From a virus, in the IMG/VR virus record IMGVR_UViG_3300048924_000619, positions 30,138-94,137 of that record: 64,000 nt of DNA; one strand, given 5' to 3'. Under the pieces are notes generated by a model that was given only the letters and a program-made list of their open reading frames with translations, was not told the origin of the DNA and made no database searches. Position 1 is the stretch's first letter. The number at the start of each line of letters is the position of its first letter. The translations under genes and the position numbers were made by a program. This document shows positions 43,217 through 52,340 of this stretch, piece by piece.

Positions 43217-44047
43217 ATGATCACCTTCGTCCAACCGATGCCGATCGGCAACGCCGTGCGGGTGCTGTTCGCGCCCCCGGACGACGCGGTTGCCTGGAAG
43301 ATCCTTCGGAAGACGAGCGACACGTTCAGCGGCCACGCCGATCCGGATGCAGGCGTGGTCTACGATGGCGATGAGAACAGCGTCATCGACGTAGCCGGCC
43401 TAATCAACGGCACGGCCTACTACTACAAGCCCTACTACATGGACGCGTCCGACCAGTGGTCCACGGATGTGTCGGTCACGTGCACGCCATCGCCCACGGC
43501 GGCCCTGCGCGGCCCGGATCCGCAAGCGCTCGTTCGGGAGCGCCTCGAGCTGGGCCTGCGGGTCGAGGTCGAGGCCGGGCGGCTCATGCACGACAACGGG
43601 TATGTGCCGTGCCTCACGGCGCCGCCGACGTTCGAGGGGACGAAATTCCCGATCGTCACGGTGCGGGTCGAGAGCCTGTCGCGCGCAGAATCCGGCGTCG
43701 GCGAAATGGTCGCCTCCGACGAATACGACGTCGCCTCGGACGACTGGACCGAGAGCGAAGGATTCCTCGCCCGGGTTCAGCTGCAAATCGGAACGTGGGT
43801 TGTCGGCAACGTCGACGTGCGCAACGCGCTGCGCAAGGCCGTGATCAAGGTGCTCCTGGGCAACATCCCCGTCTTCTACGACCAGGGCCTGAGCATGGTC
43901 GAGGTGTCGCAAAGCGACCTCGAGGACTTCGAAACCTACGAGACGGCGATGTTCCAGACCGTCTCGACCTTCACCTGCCTTGCGCCAATCGCCGTGGACG
44001 CGCTCACCCCGCCGATCCGCGATGTGGCGCTCGCCGCCACCGCATAG
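43217..44047 (+). CDS. tail terminator/neck-type protein with FN3-like N-terminus
   Basis: 276 residues. Residues 1-90 look like a fibronectin-III module (AVAWKILRKTSDTFSG, NGTAYYYKPYYMDASDQWSTDVSVTC). Residues about 95-270 have the alpha/beta pattern of tail-completion proteins (DPQALVRERLELGL, FPIVTVRVESLSRAESGVGEMV, LQIGTWVVGNVDVRNALRKAVIKVLL). Directly before the sheath. The exact role is inferred from position. Confidence 0.55.
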   Translation: MITFVQPMPIGNAVRVLFAPPDDAVAWKILRKTSDTFSGHADPDAGVVYDGDENSVIDVAGLINGTAYYYKPYYMDASDQWSTDVSVTCTPSPTAALRGPDPQALVRERLELGLRVEVEAGRLMHDNGYVPCLTAPPTFEGTKFPIVTVRVESLSRAESGVGEMVASDEYDVASDDWTESEGFLARVQLQIGTWVVGNVDVRNALRKAVIKVLLGNIPVFYDQGLSMVEVSQSDLEDFETYETAMFQTVSTFTCLAPIAVDALTPPIRDVALAATA

Positions 44048-44055
44048 AGGACTCC

Positions 44056-44274
44056 ATGGCCGACAAGCCCACCACCCCGCCCGAAGAGGCCCCGGCCTCG
44101 CCCACCACCTTCGACGTGACCCTCGACGAGTTCTGCGCCGAGGCGTCGACCCGCGGCTACGGCATCGAAATGCTCGGCGGGTTCTTCGCGGACGCGACGC
44201 TGAAGGGCCCGACGAAGGCGTCGCGCGAGACCTTTCAGGCGGCTCTCGACGCCTTCATCACCCGCCCCGTCTAA
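44056..44274 (+). CDS. small protein between neck and sheath genes
   Basis: 72 residues from ATG 44056, 8 nt after the previous stop. Pro-rich N-terminus, then FDVTLDEFCAEASTRGYGIEMLGGFFADATL and a helix. Possibly a sheath assembly factor. No recognised domain. Confidence 0.5.
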   Translation: MADKPTTPPEEAPASPTTFDVTLDEFCAEASTRGYGIEMLGGFFADATLKGPTKASRETFQAALDAFITRPV

Positions 44275-44304
44275 GCCGGCCACCTTAGGAAGGATCACTG
44301 ACGA

Positions 44305-46041
44305 ATGACCGGATATTTCTTCAACGGCCGGCAGAACATCACGCCGCAGGCGATGACCCACGTGAACGACGGGGCCATGCTTCCGGCCGCGCCGAGCGTT
44401 GGCAACTTCGCGGCGCTGATCGGCCACTCCACGGGCGGCGCGCCCGGCGTGGTTCTGAAGTTCGGATCCCCGGATGACGCCCGCTCGGTGCTGGCCAGCG
44501 GAGAGCTGCTCGACGGCGTGATCCGCGCCTTTGCGCCCTCCGCCGAAACCGGCGGCCCGGATGCCGTGATCGCCGTGCGCGTCGATCCGGCGACGCCGGC
44601 GACCCTGGCGTTGAAGGACTCCATCGCCGCCACGGTCATCAACCTGACGTCGACCAATTACGGTCTGCGCGAAAATCAGATCAAGGTGAAGGTCGAGGCG
44701 GCCACCGGCGGCCGCGGCCTGAAGATCACCACGCAGCGGGGGTCGTCCTACTACACGCAGGACAACATCTTCCGGAACGCGTTCAGCGTCCAATACAGCG
44801 GCGCCCAGGCCTCGGCCGTGGCGCAGATCTCCCAGTCGCAGGTTGTCCTTCAGGCGCCGTCCGGCTCGACGGTCGCGACCATCGACCTGAACACCTTCCA
44901 GACCATCCAGCAGCTCGTGGACCGCATCAACGCCACTGCGGGCTTCTCTGCGGCGGTCCTGGACGGCAACGGCTCCAAGAAGGCGCTCGACGGCCTGGAC
45001 ACGGTGGCGGCGCAGGACGTCAAGACCGCGGTCTACAACGCCCGCGCCGATCTGCAGGCCGTGGTCGACTGGTTCAACACCTCGGGCGAGCCCTACGTGA
45101 CCGCGGCGCGCGCGGCGAGCGTCGGTACGCTGCCCGCGCCGGCGGCGTTCACCTACCTGTCTGGCGGCATCGACGGCACGTCGACGAATACCGAGTGGTC
45201 GAACGCCTTCTCCGCGCTGCAAACGGCCGATGTGCAGTGGATCACTCCGCTCACCTCGGACCCGGCGGTCCACGCGATGGCTGACGCGCACGTGCAGTTC
45301 ATGTCCGACCAGGGCCGCAAGGAACGTCGGGCGATCTGCGGCGGCCCGCTGGCGACCTCCGACGCCACGGCGATTACGCTGGCCAAGGGTCTGAACTCGG
45401 ACCGCACCAGCTTCGTGCACCTCGGCGTCTACGACTATGACGTGCTGGGCGATGGCTCGCTGAAGCTCTACCCGCCCTACATGGCGGCCGCGATGATCTC
45501 CGGCGCTTTTGCCGGCGTCACGCCCGGCACGGCGCTGACTGGCGTCTCGCTGAGCGTGGTCGGTGCCGAGCGGACCCTCCGCAACCCGGTGGATACCGAT
45601 GGTCTTCTGCAGGGCGGCGTCCTGCCGATCGAGGACACAGCGACCGGCGTCCGTGTCACGCAGTCGATCTCCACGTGGCTGACCGACGGCAAGTTCAACC
45701 GTCGCGAACAGTCGACCGGCGCCGCACTGGACTTCGCCTGTCGCTTCATTCGCGAACGGGTCGAGACGGCGGTGAAGGGCAAGAAGGGCTCGCCGCAGAT
45801 GCTCTCGGTCGCGATTACGACCATGGAGACCTGCTGCAAGGAGCTCGCGAAGCCCGAGGAGCTCGGTGGACTCGGTGTGCTGGCCGGCGACGCGGCGAAC
45901 CCGGCTTACATGGGCCTCAAGGCGTCGCTGAACGGCGACGTTCTGGCGCTCGTGGGCCAGCTCTCGCCGGTCATTCCGATCAACTACATCCCGATCACGA
46001 TCAACGCCGTCCCGTACTCGGGCACGGCCTCGATCGGCTAA
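44305..46041 (+). CDS. tail sheath protein
   Basis: 578 residues. The contractile sheath subunit. GNFAALIGHSTGGAP near 30-45 and SPDDARSVLASGELLDGVIRAFAPS are the usual opening of phage sheath proteins. The middle has VTAARAASVGTLPAPAAFTYLSGG and DVQWITPLTSDPAVHAMADAHVQFMS. The C-terminal region with RQVTQSISTWLTDGKFNRREQ, VAITTMETCCKELA and the closing INYIPITINAVPY is the conserved hand-shake domain. This gene shows that the phage is a myovirus. Confidence 0.92.
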   Translation: MTGYFFNGRQNITPQAMTHVNDGAMLPAAPSVGNFAALIGHSTGGAPGVVLKFGSPDDARSVLASGELLDGVIRAFAPSAETGGPDAVIAVRVDPATPATLALKDSIAATVINLTSTNYGLRENQIKVKVEAATGGRGLKITTQRGSSYYTQDNIFRNAFSVQYSGAQASAVAQISQSQVVLQAPSGSTVATIDLNTFQTIQQLVDRINATAGFSAAVLDGNGSKKALDGLDTVAAQDVKTAVYNARADLQAVVDWFNTSGEPYVTAARAASVGTLPAPAAFTYLSGGIDGTSTNTEWSNAFSALQTADVQWITPLTSDPAVHAMADAHVQFMSDQGRKERRAICGGPLATSDATAITLAKGLNSDRTSFVHLGVYDYDVLGDGSLKLYPPYMAAAMISGAFAGVTPGTALTGVSLSVVGAERTLRNPVDTDGLLQGGVLPIEDTATGVRVTQSISTWLTDGKFNRREQSTGAALDFACRFIRERVETAVKGKKGSPQMLSVAITTMETCCKELAKPEELGGLGVLAGDAANPAYMGLKASLNGDVLALVGQLSPVIPINYIPITINAVPYSGTASIG

Positions 46042-46069
46042 GCGCGGCCTTGGGCTAGGAGCAACATGA

Positions 46070-46492
46070 ATGTCTGAGCAAAACCTCAAGGTCCAGTCCG
46101 GCAACCAGATCGTCGTCATGCTCGACGGCAAGGCGGTCGGTCTGATCCAGTCAGTGCGCGGGAGCGACGACTATTCGCCAGAGGCCGCCAGCGGCATCGG
46201 CGACATCCACGTGCAGGAATATGTGCCGAGCATGGCGCGGCACAACATCACCGTCTCGACGATGGTGCTGCGGAAGGCGAACCTCCGGAGCCAGGGGATC
46301 GCCGCCAAGAATGGCGACGACGTCCTCAAGGGCCGTGTGTTCGACTTCGTGTCCATGCAGAAGGACGGAACCGTCCTGCGCGCCTGGCGCGGTTGCTCGT
46401 ACGCGAGCGGCGACGTCGAGATCGCCAAGCATGCGATCGTGATGTCGAGCGCGCAGTTCAACGCGCTGGATGTGGACGGCGACGGCATCTAG
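46070..46492 (+). CDS. tail tube protein
   Basis: 140 residues, following the sheath as usual. Beta-rich with GNQIVVMLDGKAVGLIQSVRGSDDYSPEAASGIGDIHVQEYVPSMARHNITVSTMVLR, the tube-protein pattern of myoviruses of this kind, ending in AQFNALDVDGDGI. It polymerises into the inner tube through which DNA passes. Ribosome site TAGGAG. A terminator follows. Confidence 0.8.
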   Translation: MSEQNLKVQSGNQIVVMLDGKAVGLIQSVRGSDDYSPEAASGIGDIHVQEYVPSMARHNITVSTMVLRKANLRSQGIAAKNGDDVLKGRVFDFVSMQKDGTVLRAWRGCSYASGDVEIAKHAIVMSSAQFNALDVDGDGI

Positions 46493-46515
46493 GGCCGCGT
46501 CATCGTCGAAGCCTT

Positions 46516-46550
46516 GAGGCCGCTCCGGCTCGCGTCGGGGCGGCCTCTTT
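46516..46550 (+). terminator. rho-independent terminator after the tube gene
   Basis: GAGGCCGC (46516-46523) with GCGGCCTC (46540-46547), then TTT. The next GTCGTGAC motif begins two bases later. Confidence 0.7.
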
Positions 46551-46551
46551 C

Positions 46552-46559
46552 GTCGTGAC
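46552..46559 (+). promoter_or_regulatory. GTCGTGACNNNA motif
   Basis: GTCGTGAC, AATA, 14-nt spacer ending GGGGGC to ATG 46574. Directly behind a terminator, so it must restart or unmask expression here. Confidence 0.75.
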
Positions 46560-46573
46560 AATAGCTTGGGGGC

Positions 46574-46978
46574 ATGACGGACGAATCGCCGACGGAATTC
46601 GTGGTGGAGGTGAAGGGCGTTGGCCAGTTCACCTTCGCCAAGCGGAACATGCGCCTGGAAATCAAGGCGGCGGTGGAGCTTCGGCGGCTCACCGAAGGAG
46701 TCGACCTGGACGACTTCACGCTGACGTTCTTGCGCGCCACCGCGGAGCTCAAGGCGCTCACGAAGTCGGCGCCGAAGGGCTGGGCCCCCGAAGAACTCGA
46801 CGACCTCGACCCCTATGACGACGCGACGTACGGCCGCGTCCTGCTGGTGTGGGGGGCGCTCCGCGAGAAGGAACGTCCCTTTCGCGGAGCTGCTGCGGGC
46901 GTGCAAGCGGGCGGCCAAGACGCAGGCGGGGACGGCGGATCTTTGGTTCCGCCGAACCTTCAATCTGGCGCCGACTGA
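46574..46978 (+). CDS. tail assembly chaperone, short (G-type) product
   Basis: 134 residues. Beta-strand N-terminus (EFVVEVKGVGQFTFAKRNMRLEIKAAVELRR) followed by helices with LTKSAPKGWAPEELDDLDPYD. After residue about 94 the frame runs into a low-quality Gly-rich tail, which suggests that the reading normally shifts before that point in a fraction of ribosomes. Partner of the longer frameshifted product in folding the tape measure protein. Confidence 0.7.
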   Translation: MTDESPTEFVVEVKGVGQFTFAKRNMRLEIKAAVELRRLTEGVDLDDFTLTFLRATAELKALTKSAPKGWAPEELDDLDPYDDATYGRVLLVWGALREKERPFRGAAAGVQAGGQDAGGDGGSLVPPNLQSGAD

Positions 46979-47168
46979 CGCGAGATACCTAGACGCGACG
47001 CCCGAGCAGATCATCACCGAGTACTGGGCGCACCACTACGACAATCTCGTGCGGTCCGGAAAGTCCGTCGACGATGAAGTCGAGGACGAAGACTTCGACA
47101 AGGACTCCGTCCTGCAGGCGATGGAGTCGGACGACTGGCTCGACATCGTGAACAACGGCGGGGATTGA
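46574..47168 (+). CDS. tail assembly chaperone, frameshifted (GT-type) product
   Basis: About 198 residues, joining the first 94 codons of the short product to a second frame ending at 47168. The second frame carries natural-looking sequence (VPFAELLRACKRAAKTQAGTADLWFRRTF, ATPEQIITEYWAHHYDNL) and an acidic end. The shift is +1 or -2 in frame terms; a T GGG GGG CG run at 46850-46858 fits a -2 slip as proposed for Mu-like phages. An alternative is +1 at CCC TTT C (46877-46883). Lies just before the tape measure gene, as is usual. Confidence 0.65.
46850..46858 (+). promoter_or_regulatory. programmed frameshift site candidate
   Basis: TGG GGG GCG in frame of the short product. Six consecutive G (46851-46856) let the P-site tRNA re-pair two bases back. 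Confidence 0.55.
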
Positions 47169-47169
47169 G

Positions 47170-49722
47170 GTGGGGCAAGAAATCAAGATCCCCGTCGAGG
47201 CGAAGGTCGACGGCGCCAAGAAGGCCGCCGGAGACCTCGCCGACGCGTTCGAGGGCGTCGAGAAGGCGGTCGGCTCGATCGACGGCGCCGCGAAGCGCGC
47301 CGGCGCATCGCTCGACCGCCTGACCACGCGCCTCGAGGAAATCAAGCGCGTCCAGGAGAGCCTCCAAAAGCTCGGCATTGGCCTTTCGGAAGGCGACGCC
47401 GACAGCTTCCTGCAACGCTGGGGCTCGATGCGCAGCGCGCGCGGCCCGGCGACGGCTGCGGTGCGGCGCTTCGACGATTTCGACTCCTGGTATCGCGGCC
47501 ATGAAGGCCTCTATTCGTCGCCGCGAGAGGCTGCGCGCCATCGCCGGCAGATGATCACCACGGCGCTCCAGGGCACGGACTATGCCCGCTCCCGCGCGCC
47601 CACGGTCGACGAGGGCGGCGGTGGGGGCGGCGACGAGGGCGGTGGCGGCGGTGGCGGTGGCGGAGCCTGGGGCGGCGGTCTGGCGCGCGCCCGGTCGCAA
47701 GCCTTGGCGTTCGGCAAGTCGATGTTGGCGCTCGCCGGCATCAACAGCGCCATGGCGATGGCCGGCCGCGGCATCGACAACGCCAACGAAGAGGCGACCG
47801 GCATCGACAACCTCAAGCGCCGTATCGGCGACCTGGGAGTCGAGTTCGAGGGGCTGCGCGACCAGGCGCGCCAAGCCGGCCAAGGCCTGGGCGTCACCTA
47901 TGTCGAGAGCCAGCGCCTCGCCCAGTCCTACGCGCGGACCGTCGGAAATCTGAATTTCTCGGACGCTGGGCGGCTGGGTGGATCAGTGCGGCTGGGTATG
48001 GGCCTGTCGCGGAGCTACGGGCTCGACCTCGAGGAGGGAAATCAGTTCTTCGGCTCGATGGCCAAATATGGCGTCGCGCGCGATGAGCAATCCCAGCGGC
48101 GCCTGGCGCTGATGATCGGCGACTCGGTGGCGCGCTCCGGCTACTCGGGCAAGGTCGACGAGCTGCTCGGCGCCATCACGAATTACAGCGCGATCGCGGC
48201 CCGGCAAACGCTGACAACCCCCAACGTCGAGGCCTACGCGAATGCACTGACTTCGCTCGTCGGGAAGTACACGGGCCTGGGGCCGAACGAGGCCAGCGCT
48301 CTGATCGGGCAGGCTGACGGCGCGGTTCGCCGCGGCGGCGCCATGGGCGAGGCCTCGCAGAATTTCATCTACAGCGCCTTGCGCAACTTCTCGCCCGGTC
48401 TGTCGCCGTTGCAAGCGATGGCCATGTGGCAAGGCGGTCTGTTCTCGACCAACTCGAACACCTTCGGCCAAGGGCCGCTGATGGGCATGGGTCCCGCTGG
48501 CGGCAACATGACGACGTTCGAGAAGATCGTGAAAACGCTCCGCGGCCGCGGCGGCTACCAGGATCCGCTGTACCTCGCCTCGGCCATGGGCGGCATCACG
48601 GGGCTCGACCTCGCTCAATCGAAAGCGCTGACCGACATGGCCACATCCGGCCAGCTCGGGCAGTCCATGGGGCTGCTGAAGGCGGCCGGCGTGGATCCGA
48701 ATTCCATCAGCGCGACGGGCATGCCGCTGATCGGGCGCATCGCCGGTGCGAGGGGCCGTGGCGGCCTGACCGAGATCTACGACCAGATCCGCGGCCGCAA
48801 AGACATCACGCCTGACCAGAAGGCGGCCCTGGACCGAGCGATGAAGGCTGGCGGCGACGAGGAGGTTCGCAAGGCTCTCGTCCGGGTCGCCGCCCTGCTC
48901 GACCAGGAATCGACCAAGGGAACGGATACCCGCAAGTCGCTGGCCGATTTGAACGACAGCCTGACGCGGGTCGGCGACAAGCTGCTCGAGCCTCTGAACA
49001 GCATTCGGAATGCCGTCGTCGCAATGGCGGGTGCCTCCGTTCCGGGCTTTCTGGATTCGACCGGCGGCGTGCCGATCGGCCAGGAGTCCTGGCACGGCGG
49101 CAACCAGGGCGCCGGCAAGGGGAACGCGGCGCGCTCCCCGCTTGAGAAGCAGGCGATGGCCTACTTCATGAGCCAGGGGTGGACGAAGGCGCAATCGGCC
49201 GGGATCGTCGGCAACCTGATCGCCGAGTCGAACCTCAACTCCAAAGCGCTCGGCGACTACAATGGCGCCGGCGCGCCGCAAGCGCGGGGCCTTGCGCAGT
49301 GGCACGCGGACCGCTGGAACCGGCTGGTGAAGTGGGCCAAGGCCAAGGGCCTCAACCCCGACGACTACCAGACGCAGCTGCAATACGTGCAGTACGAGCT
49401 GACGCAGGATGGGCGGGAGGCGGGCGCTCACGGGGCGCTCCGGGGCGCGGGGACTGCGCGCGAGGCGGCCGCAGCCATGCTCGCCTATGAGCGGCCGAAG
49501 GGCTGGGACCGTGCCCACGGATACCGGCCTGAGGCGGCCACTGGCTGGGACAGCCGATCCGGCCAGGCGGTCCGGCTGGCGGGCTCCGTCGAGGTCAACG
49601 TCCGCCATCCGGACGGCCGCAAAGAAAAGCACAACGTGCCGCTCAAGCCGGTCGCGGCGCCGCAGCCGGCCGGCCTGCGCGGGGTTGCGTGGCGTGTCGG
49701 CGAATGGATCGAGGGTCGCTGA
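47170..49722 (+). CDS. tape measure protein with C-terminal tail-tip lysozyme domain
   Basis: 850 residues, GTG start. Long helical body (coiled coil at 15-70, Gly-rich break GGGGGDEGGGGGGGG near 150). Residues about 655-790 match the phage tail-tip lysozyme: MAYFMSQGWTKAQSAGIVGNLIAESNLNSKALGD, GLAQWHADRW, YVQYELTQD, AMLAYERPKGWD; the Glu of IAESN is the candidate catalytic acid. It sets tail length and opens peptidoglycan at entry. At about 1.5 A per residue this length predicts a tail near 120 nm. Confidence 0.85.
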   Translation: MGQEIKIPVEAKVDGAKKAAGDLADAFEGVEKAVGSIDGAAKRAGASLDRLTTRLEEIKRVQESLQKLGIGLSEGDADSFLQRWGSMRSARGPATAAVRRFDDFDSWYRGHEGLYSSPREAARHRRQMITTALQGTDYARSRAPTVDEGGGGGGDEGGGGGGGGGAWGGGLARARSQALAFGKSMLALAGINSAMAMAGRGIDNANEEATGIDNLKRRIGDLGVEFEGLRDQARQAGQGLGVTYVESQRLAQSYARTVGNLNFSDAGRLGGSVRLGMGLSRSYGLDLEEGNQFFGSMAKYGVARDEQSQRRLALMIGDSVARSGYSGKVDELLGAITNYSAIAARQTLTTPNVEAYANALTSLVGKYTGLGPNEASALIGQADGAVRRGGAMGEASQNFIYSALRNFSPGLSPLQAMAMWQGGLFSTNSNTFGQGPLMGMGPAGGNMTTFEKIVKTLRGRGGYQDPLYLASAMGGITGLDLAQSKALTDMATSGQLGQSMGLLKAAGVDPNSISATGMPLIGRIAGARGRGGLTEIYDQIRGRKDITPDQKAALDRAMKAGGDEEVRKALVRVAALLDQESTKGTDTRKSLADLNDSLTRVGDKLLEPLNSIRNAVVAMAGASVPGFLDSTGGVPIGQESWHGGNQGAGKGNAARSPLEKQAMAYFMSQGWTKAQSAGIVGNLIAESNLNSKALGDYNGAGAPQARGLAQWHADRWNRLVKWAKAKGLNPDDYQTQLQYVQYELTQDGREAGAHGALRGAGTAREAAAAMLAYERPKGWDRAHGYRPEAATGWDSRSGQAVRLAGSVEVNVRHPDGRKEKHNVPLKPVAAPQPAGLRGVAWRVGEWIEGR

Positions 49723-51248
49723 TGGCGGATATTCCGGTCGCTCAGGAAATCGTCGTCACGGCGCCGCCCGCCGCCCCGCCGCGCCGCGTGCGTCCCTACC
49801 GGCCGCAGTTTTCCGTCATCCTCAAGAAGTCGGTGCTGCGGACCCAGGTCGCGCAGGACGTGAACGTCTCCTCGCGGGTCAACGGGCTCGCGAACCAGGA
49901 AATCGACCTCGCGCAATTCCTCGGCGAGGGGAACGCCGTGACGGTCCGCCGCTCGGTGCGCGGCGGAGACAGCGGCTCGTTTTCGATCCAGTTTCCCGAT
50001 CAGATGAGCCGCGGCCAGCTCGAGAGCTTCTATGGGCTCGTCGAGCCGATGGACGTCATCGAAATCCGCATGGCGCGGTCGCCGACGGGAGCCGGCGGCT
50101 CGGCGGCGCTACCGGTCGTGCTCCGTGGCTTCGTGAGTCAGGTCTCGCGCGACGAGGTGATGACGAACAACGGCCCGCAACGCGTCGTCGCGATCGCTGG
50201 CCACGACTACATGAAGCTGCTCCAGATCATGCGCGTGATCTACCTGCCCACGATGATCGTGGGGCAGGACTTGCTCACGCCCATGAACCTCTTCCTGAAC
50301 TACGGGGTGGACGCTAAGAACTACGTCACGGCGGCCGACTTCGTGAAAGAGGTGCTCGAGAAGACGGTGCAGCCGTTCATCGGGCGTCTGCAGGGCGCGA
50401 CGGGGTCCGGATCCTCGCCCGTCGAGCAGCTCCAGCTGGGTATCAACGTGTCGCCGGCGGATAGCTCCAACGTGAGCCCCTTCGGGACGCAGTCCTGGGC
50501 CGGCGGGACGATCTACGATCTGCTGGCCCAATTCGGCGACGTCGGGCCCTGGCAGGAGCTCTACGTGTCCGACGAGGACGACGGGCCCAAGCTGAACTAT
50601 CGGCCAACGCCGTTCAAGGACGCCACGGGCGCGATGATCCAGGCCGATGCGGCGGCGGATAGCGTGACGATCGACGCGGCCGACGTCATGGAATTGCACG
50701 CGTCCCGCTCGGATGACGACGTGGGGAATTACTTCTGGGTCGATGCGCCCCGCTACCAGCTGATCGGCTCGCCGATCCTGCAGCAGGACCAGAACCTCGA
50801 CCCGGCGCCGGACCTGACCAGCTATCAAAACTGCGACCCCAAGATCTACGGGACGCGGCTGTTGCGGGTGAGCTCCAATCAGGGTGGCCGTTACGATGGA
50901 CAGTCTGAGGCCGGCGTGACCCAGGGCGACCAGGACGCGGTCGATATGGTCAACCAGAAGCGGCGGATCCTGATCGAGAACAACAAGGACAACGTCGTGC
51001 TGGAGACGGGCTACATGCGCGTCAAGGGCGACGAGACGATCAAGCCGGGCATGTACGTGAAGGTCCGGCGGAACGCGTTCACGGCGAGCTACTACGCGCA
51101 CACCGTGACGCAGACGTTCGTCTTCGGCGGCGTCTTCACCACCACGATCGAATTCGACCGCGGGACAGGCTTCCTGGAACGCGTGCAGCGGGAGGGGACC
51201 GCGAGTCCATACCTCTCGGAAGTCGGCAGGGGCGTCTATGCCAGCTAA
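49722..51248 (+). CDS. baseplate hub protein
   Basis: 508 residues, TGATG overlap. Hub-type beta-barrel content: FSVILKKSVLRTQVAQDVNVSSRVNG, SIQFPDQMSRGQLESFYGLVEPMDVIEIRM, VLRGFVSQVSR, RVVAIAGHDYMKLLQI, then a long beta region with KGDETIKPGMYVKVRRN and TTTIEFDRGTGFLERV. Resembles the gp27/gpD-type hub. It would join tube, spike and wedge. Confidence 0.7.
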   Translation: MADIPVAQEIVVTAPPAAPPRRVRPYRPQFSVILKKSVLRTQVAQDVNVSSRVNGLANQEIDLAQFLGEGNAVTVRRSVRGGDSGSFSIQFPDQMSRGQLESFYGLVEPMDVIEIRMARSPTGAGGSAALPVVLRGFVSQVSRDEVMTNNGPQRVVAIAGHDYMKLLQIMRVIYLPTMIVGQDLLTPMNLFLNYGVDAKNYVTAADFVKEVLEKTVQPFIGRLQGATGSGSSPVEQLQLGINVSPADSSNVSPFGTQSWAGGTIYDLLAQFGDVGPWQELYVSDEDDGPKLNYRPTPFKDATGAMIQADAAADSVTIDAADVMELHASRSDDDVGNYFWVDAPRYQLIGSPILQQDQNLDPAPDLTSYQNCDPKIYGTRLLRVSSNQGGRYDGQSEAGVTQGDQDAVDMVNQKRRILIENNKDNVVLETGYMRVKGDETIKPGMYVKVRRNAFTASYYAHTVTQTFVFGGVFTTTIEFDRGTGFLERVQREGTASPYLSEVGRGVYAS

Positions 51249-51993
51249 TCCCTTCAGCGCCGCGCGGGTGGCCAAGGTCGTGCGCGTGATGCCAGAGGCG
51301 CATGCCTGCGACCTCATCTACCTCGACGACCTCAGCCGGGCCCCGCTCGTTCAGATCATGGCGGGCGTCTCGACCGACACGGGACATGTCGACCTGCCCG
51401 AGCCCGCGGCGCCTTCTGACGAGGAGGCGCCCCACCGGGCCACGAAGGATCGCGACCTCTACGCTGTCGTCATGCCCGTCGGCGGCATCCCCCTGGTCTG
51501 GGGATTCCTGCCGCCGCAAGTCTCGCAACTGCTGTTCCGCGGCCGCAAGAACTTCCGCGTGAGCCGTCACGGATCCGACGTCTATTCGACGCTCGAGGAC
51601 GACGGTTCGTTCACCTTCGCGTGGCCGAACGGGACCTATATGAAGGTCGGTGCCGCGCCGGCGAAAGAAGATCTGACCGGCAAGGATTTCGACGCCAAGT
51701 GGGAGATCAAGCGCAACAGGGCCGTCGCGCCGCATGTGCACCTCTCCGTCGCCGACGGGGAGGGGGCCGAGACGGCAGTGATCGACATCGCTCCGTCTGG
51801 AGCCATCACCTCCAGCGCGCCGAGTTGGACCCACACTGGGCCCTTCCATGCGACCGGGGACATCACCTCGGATGGAACGGTCCATGGGGCGGTCGACGTG
51901 ATCGCCGACGACATCAGCGGCAAGAGCCACACTCACGCGGTCAAGAACGTGCAGTCAGGCTCGGCGACGAAGGAATCCGATCCGCCGACCTAG
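51238..51993 (+). CDS. baseplate spike protein (gpV/gp45-like)
   Basis: 251 residues, overlaps the hub by 11 nt. OB-type fold at about 15-105 (VVMPVGGIPLVWGFLPPQVSQLLF), a beta-helical repeat at 150-225 (IDIAPSGAITSSAPSWTHTGPFHATGDITSDGTVHG), and an HTH tip (residues about 233-236, SHTHAV) like the metal-binding HxH of P2 gpV and Mu gp45 tips. It punctures the outer membrane. Ends on CTAG, shared with the convergent lipoprotein gene. Confidence 0.8.
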   Translation: MPANPFSAARVAKVVRVMPEAHACDLIYLDDLSRAPLVQIMAGVSTDTGHVDLPEPAAPSDEEAPHRATKDRDLYAVVMPVGGIPLVWGFLPPQVSQLLFRGRKNFRVSRHGSDVYSTLEDDGSFTFAWPNGTYMKVGAAPAKEDLTGKDFDAKWEIKRNRAVAPHVHLSVADGEGAETAVIDIAPSGAITSSAPSWTHTGPFHATGDITSDGTVHGAVDVIADDISGKSHTHAVKNVQSGSATKESDPPT

Positions 51994-52325
51994 TCGAACT
52001 TCACGTCGGCCACGAAATCGTCTGAACCGTCGATGCCGGCAAATCGGATCCAGGCTGAGGTTTGGGTTCCGGCCTGGGCGTCATAGACCGGCGGACTCGC
52101 ATAGAACCATGTGTCGTTGCTGTCGTGGACCTGCTGTGGCGATCCGAATTCAGCCGAGACCTGAGCCTTGGTCAGGTTCACGACATGCGCGGCGAACTGC
52201 TCCTTGGTGTACCGGGTCTGGACTGCGACCGGGGCCGCATCTGCCGCCGCCTGGGGCTCGTCCGGCGCCTGCGCCTGGCTGCATCCGCACAGGGTGAGCG
52301 CAACTAATAGGGCAGCTAAGCGCAT
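51990..52325 (-). CDS. outer-membrane-type lipoprotein, BamE/SmpA-like
   Basis: 111 residues on the minus strand. ATG 52325 chosen for its GGAGG 6 nt upstream. Signal peptide MRLAALLVALTLCGC with a lipobox LCG-C, so the mature protein begins at Cys 15. After a Pro/Ala linker, residues about 45-111 (TKAQVSAEFGSPQQVHDSNDTWFYASPP) resemble the BamE/SmpA fold. It has its own sigma-70-like promoter and no GTCGTGAC element, so it looks like cargo expressed apart from the lytic genes. Candidate receptor-blocking or exclusion lipoprotein. Confidence 0.75.
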   Translation of the reverse strand: MRLAALLVALTLCGCSQAQAPDEPQAAADAAPVAVQTRYTKEQFAAHVVNLTKAQVSAEFGSPQQVHDSNDTWFYASPPVYDAQAGTQTSAWIRFAGIDGSDDFVADVKFD

Positions 52326-52340
52326 AATTCCTCCGGGGCG

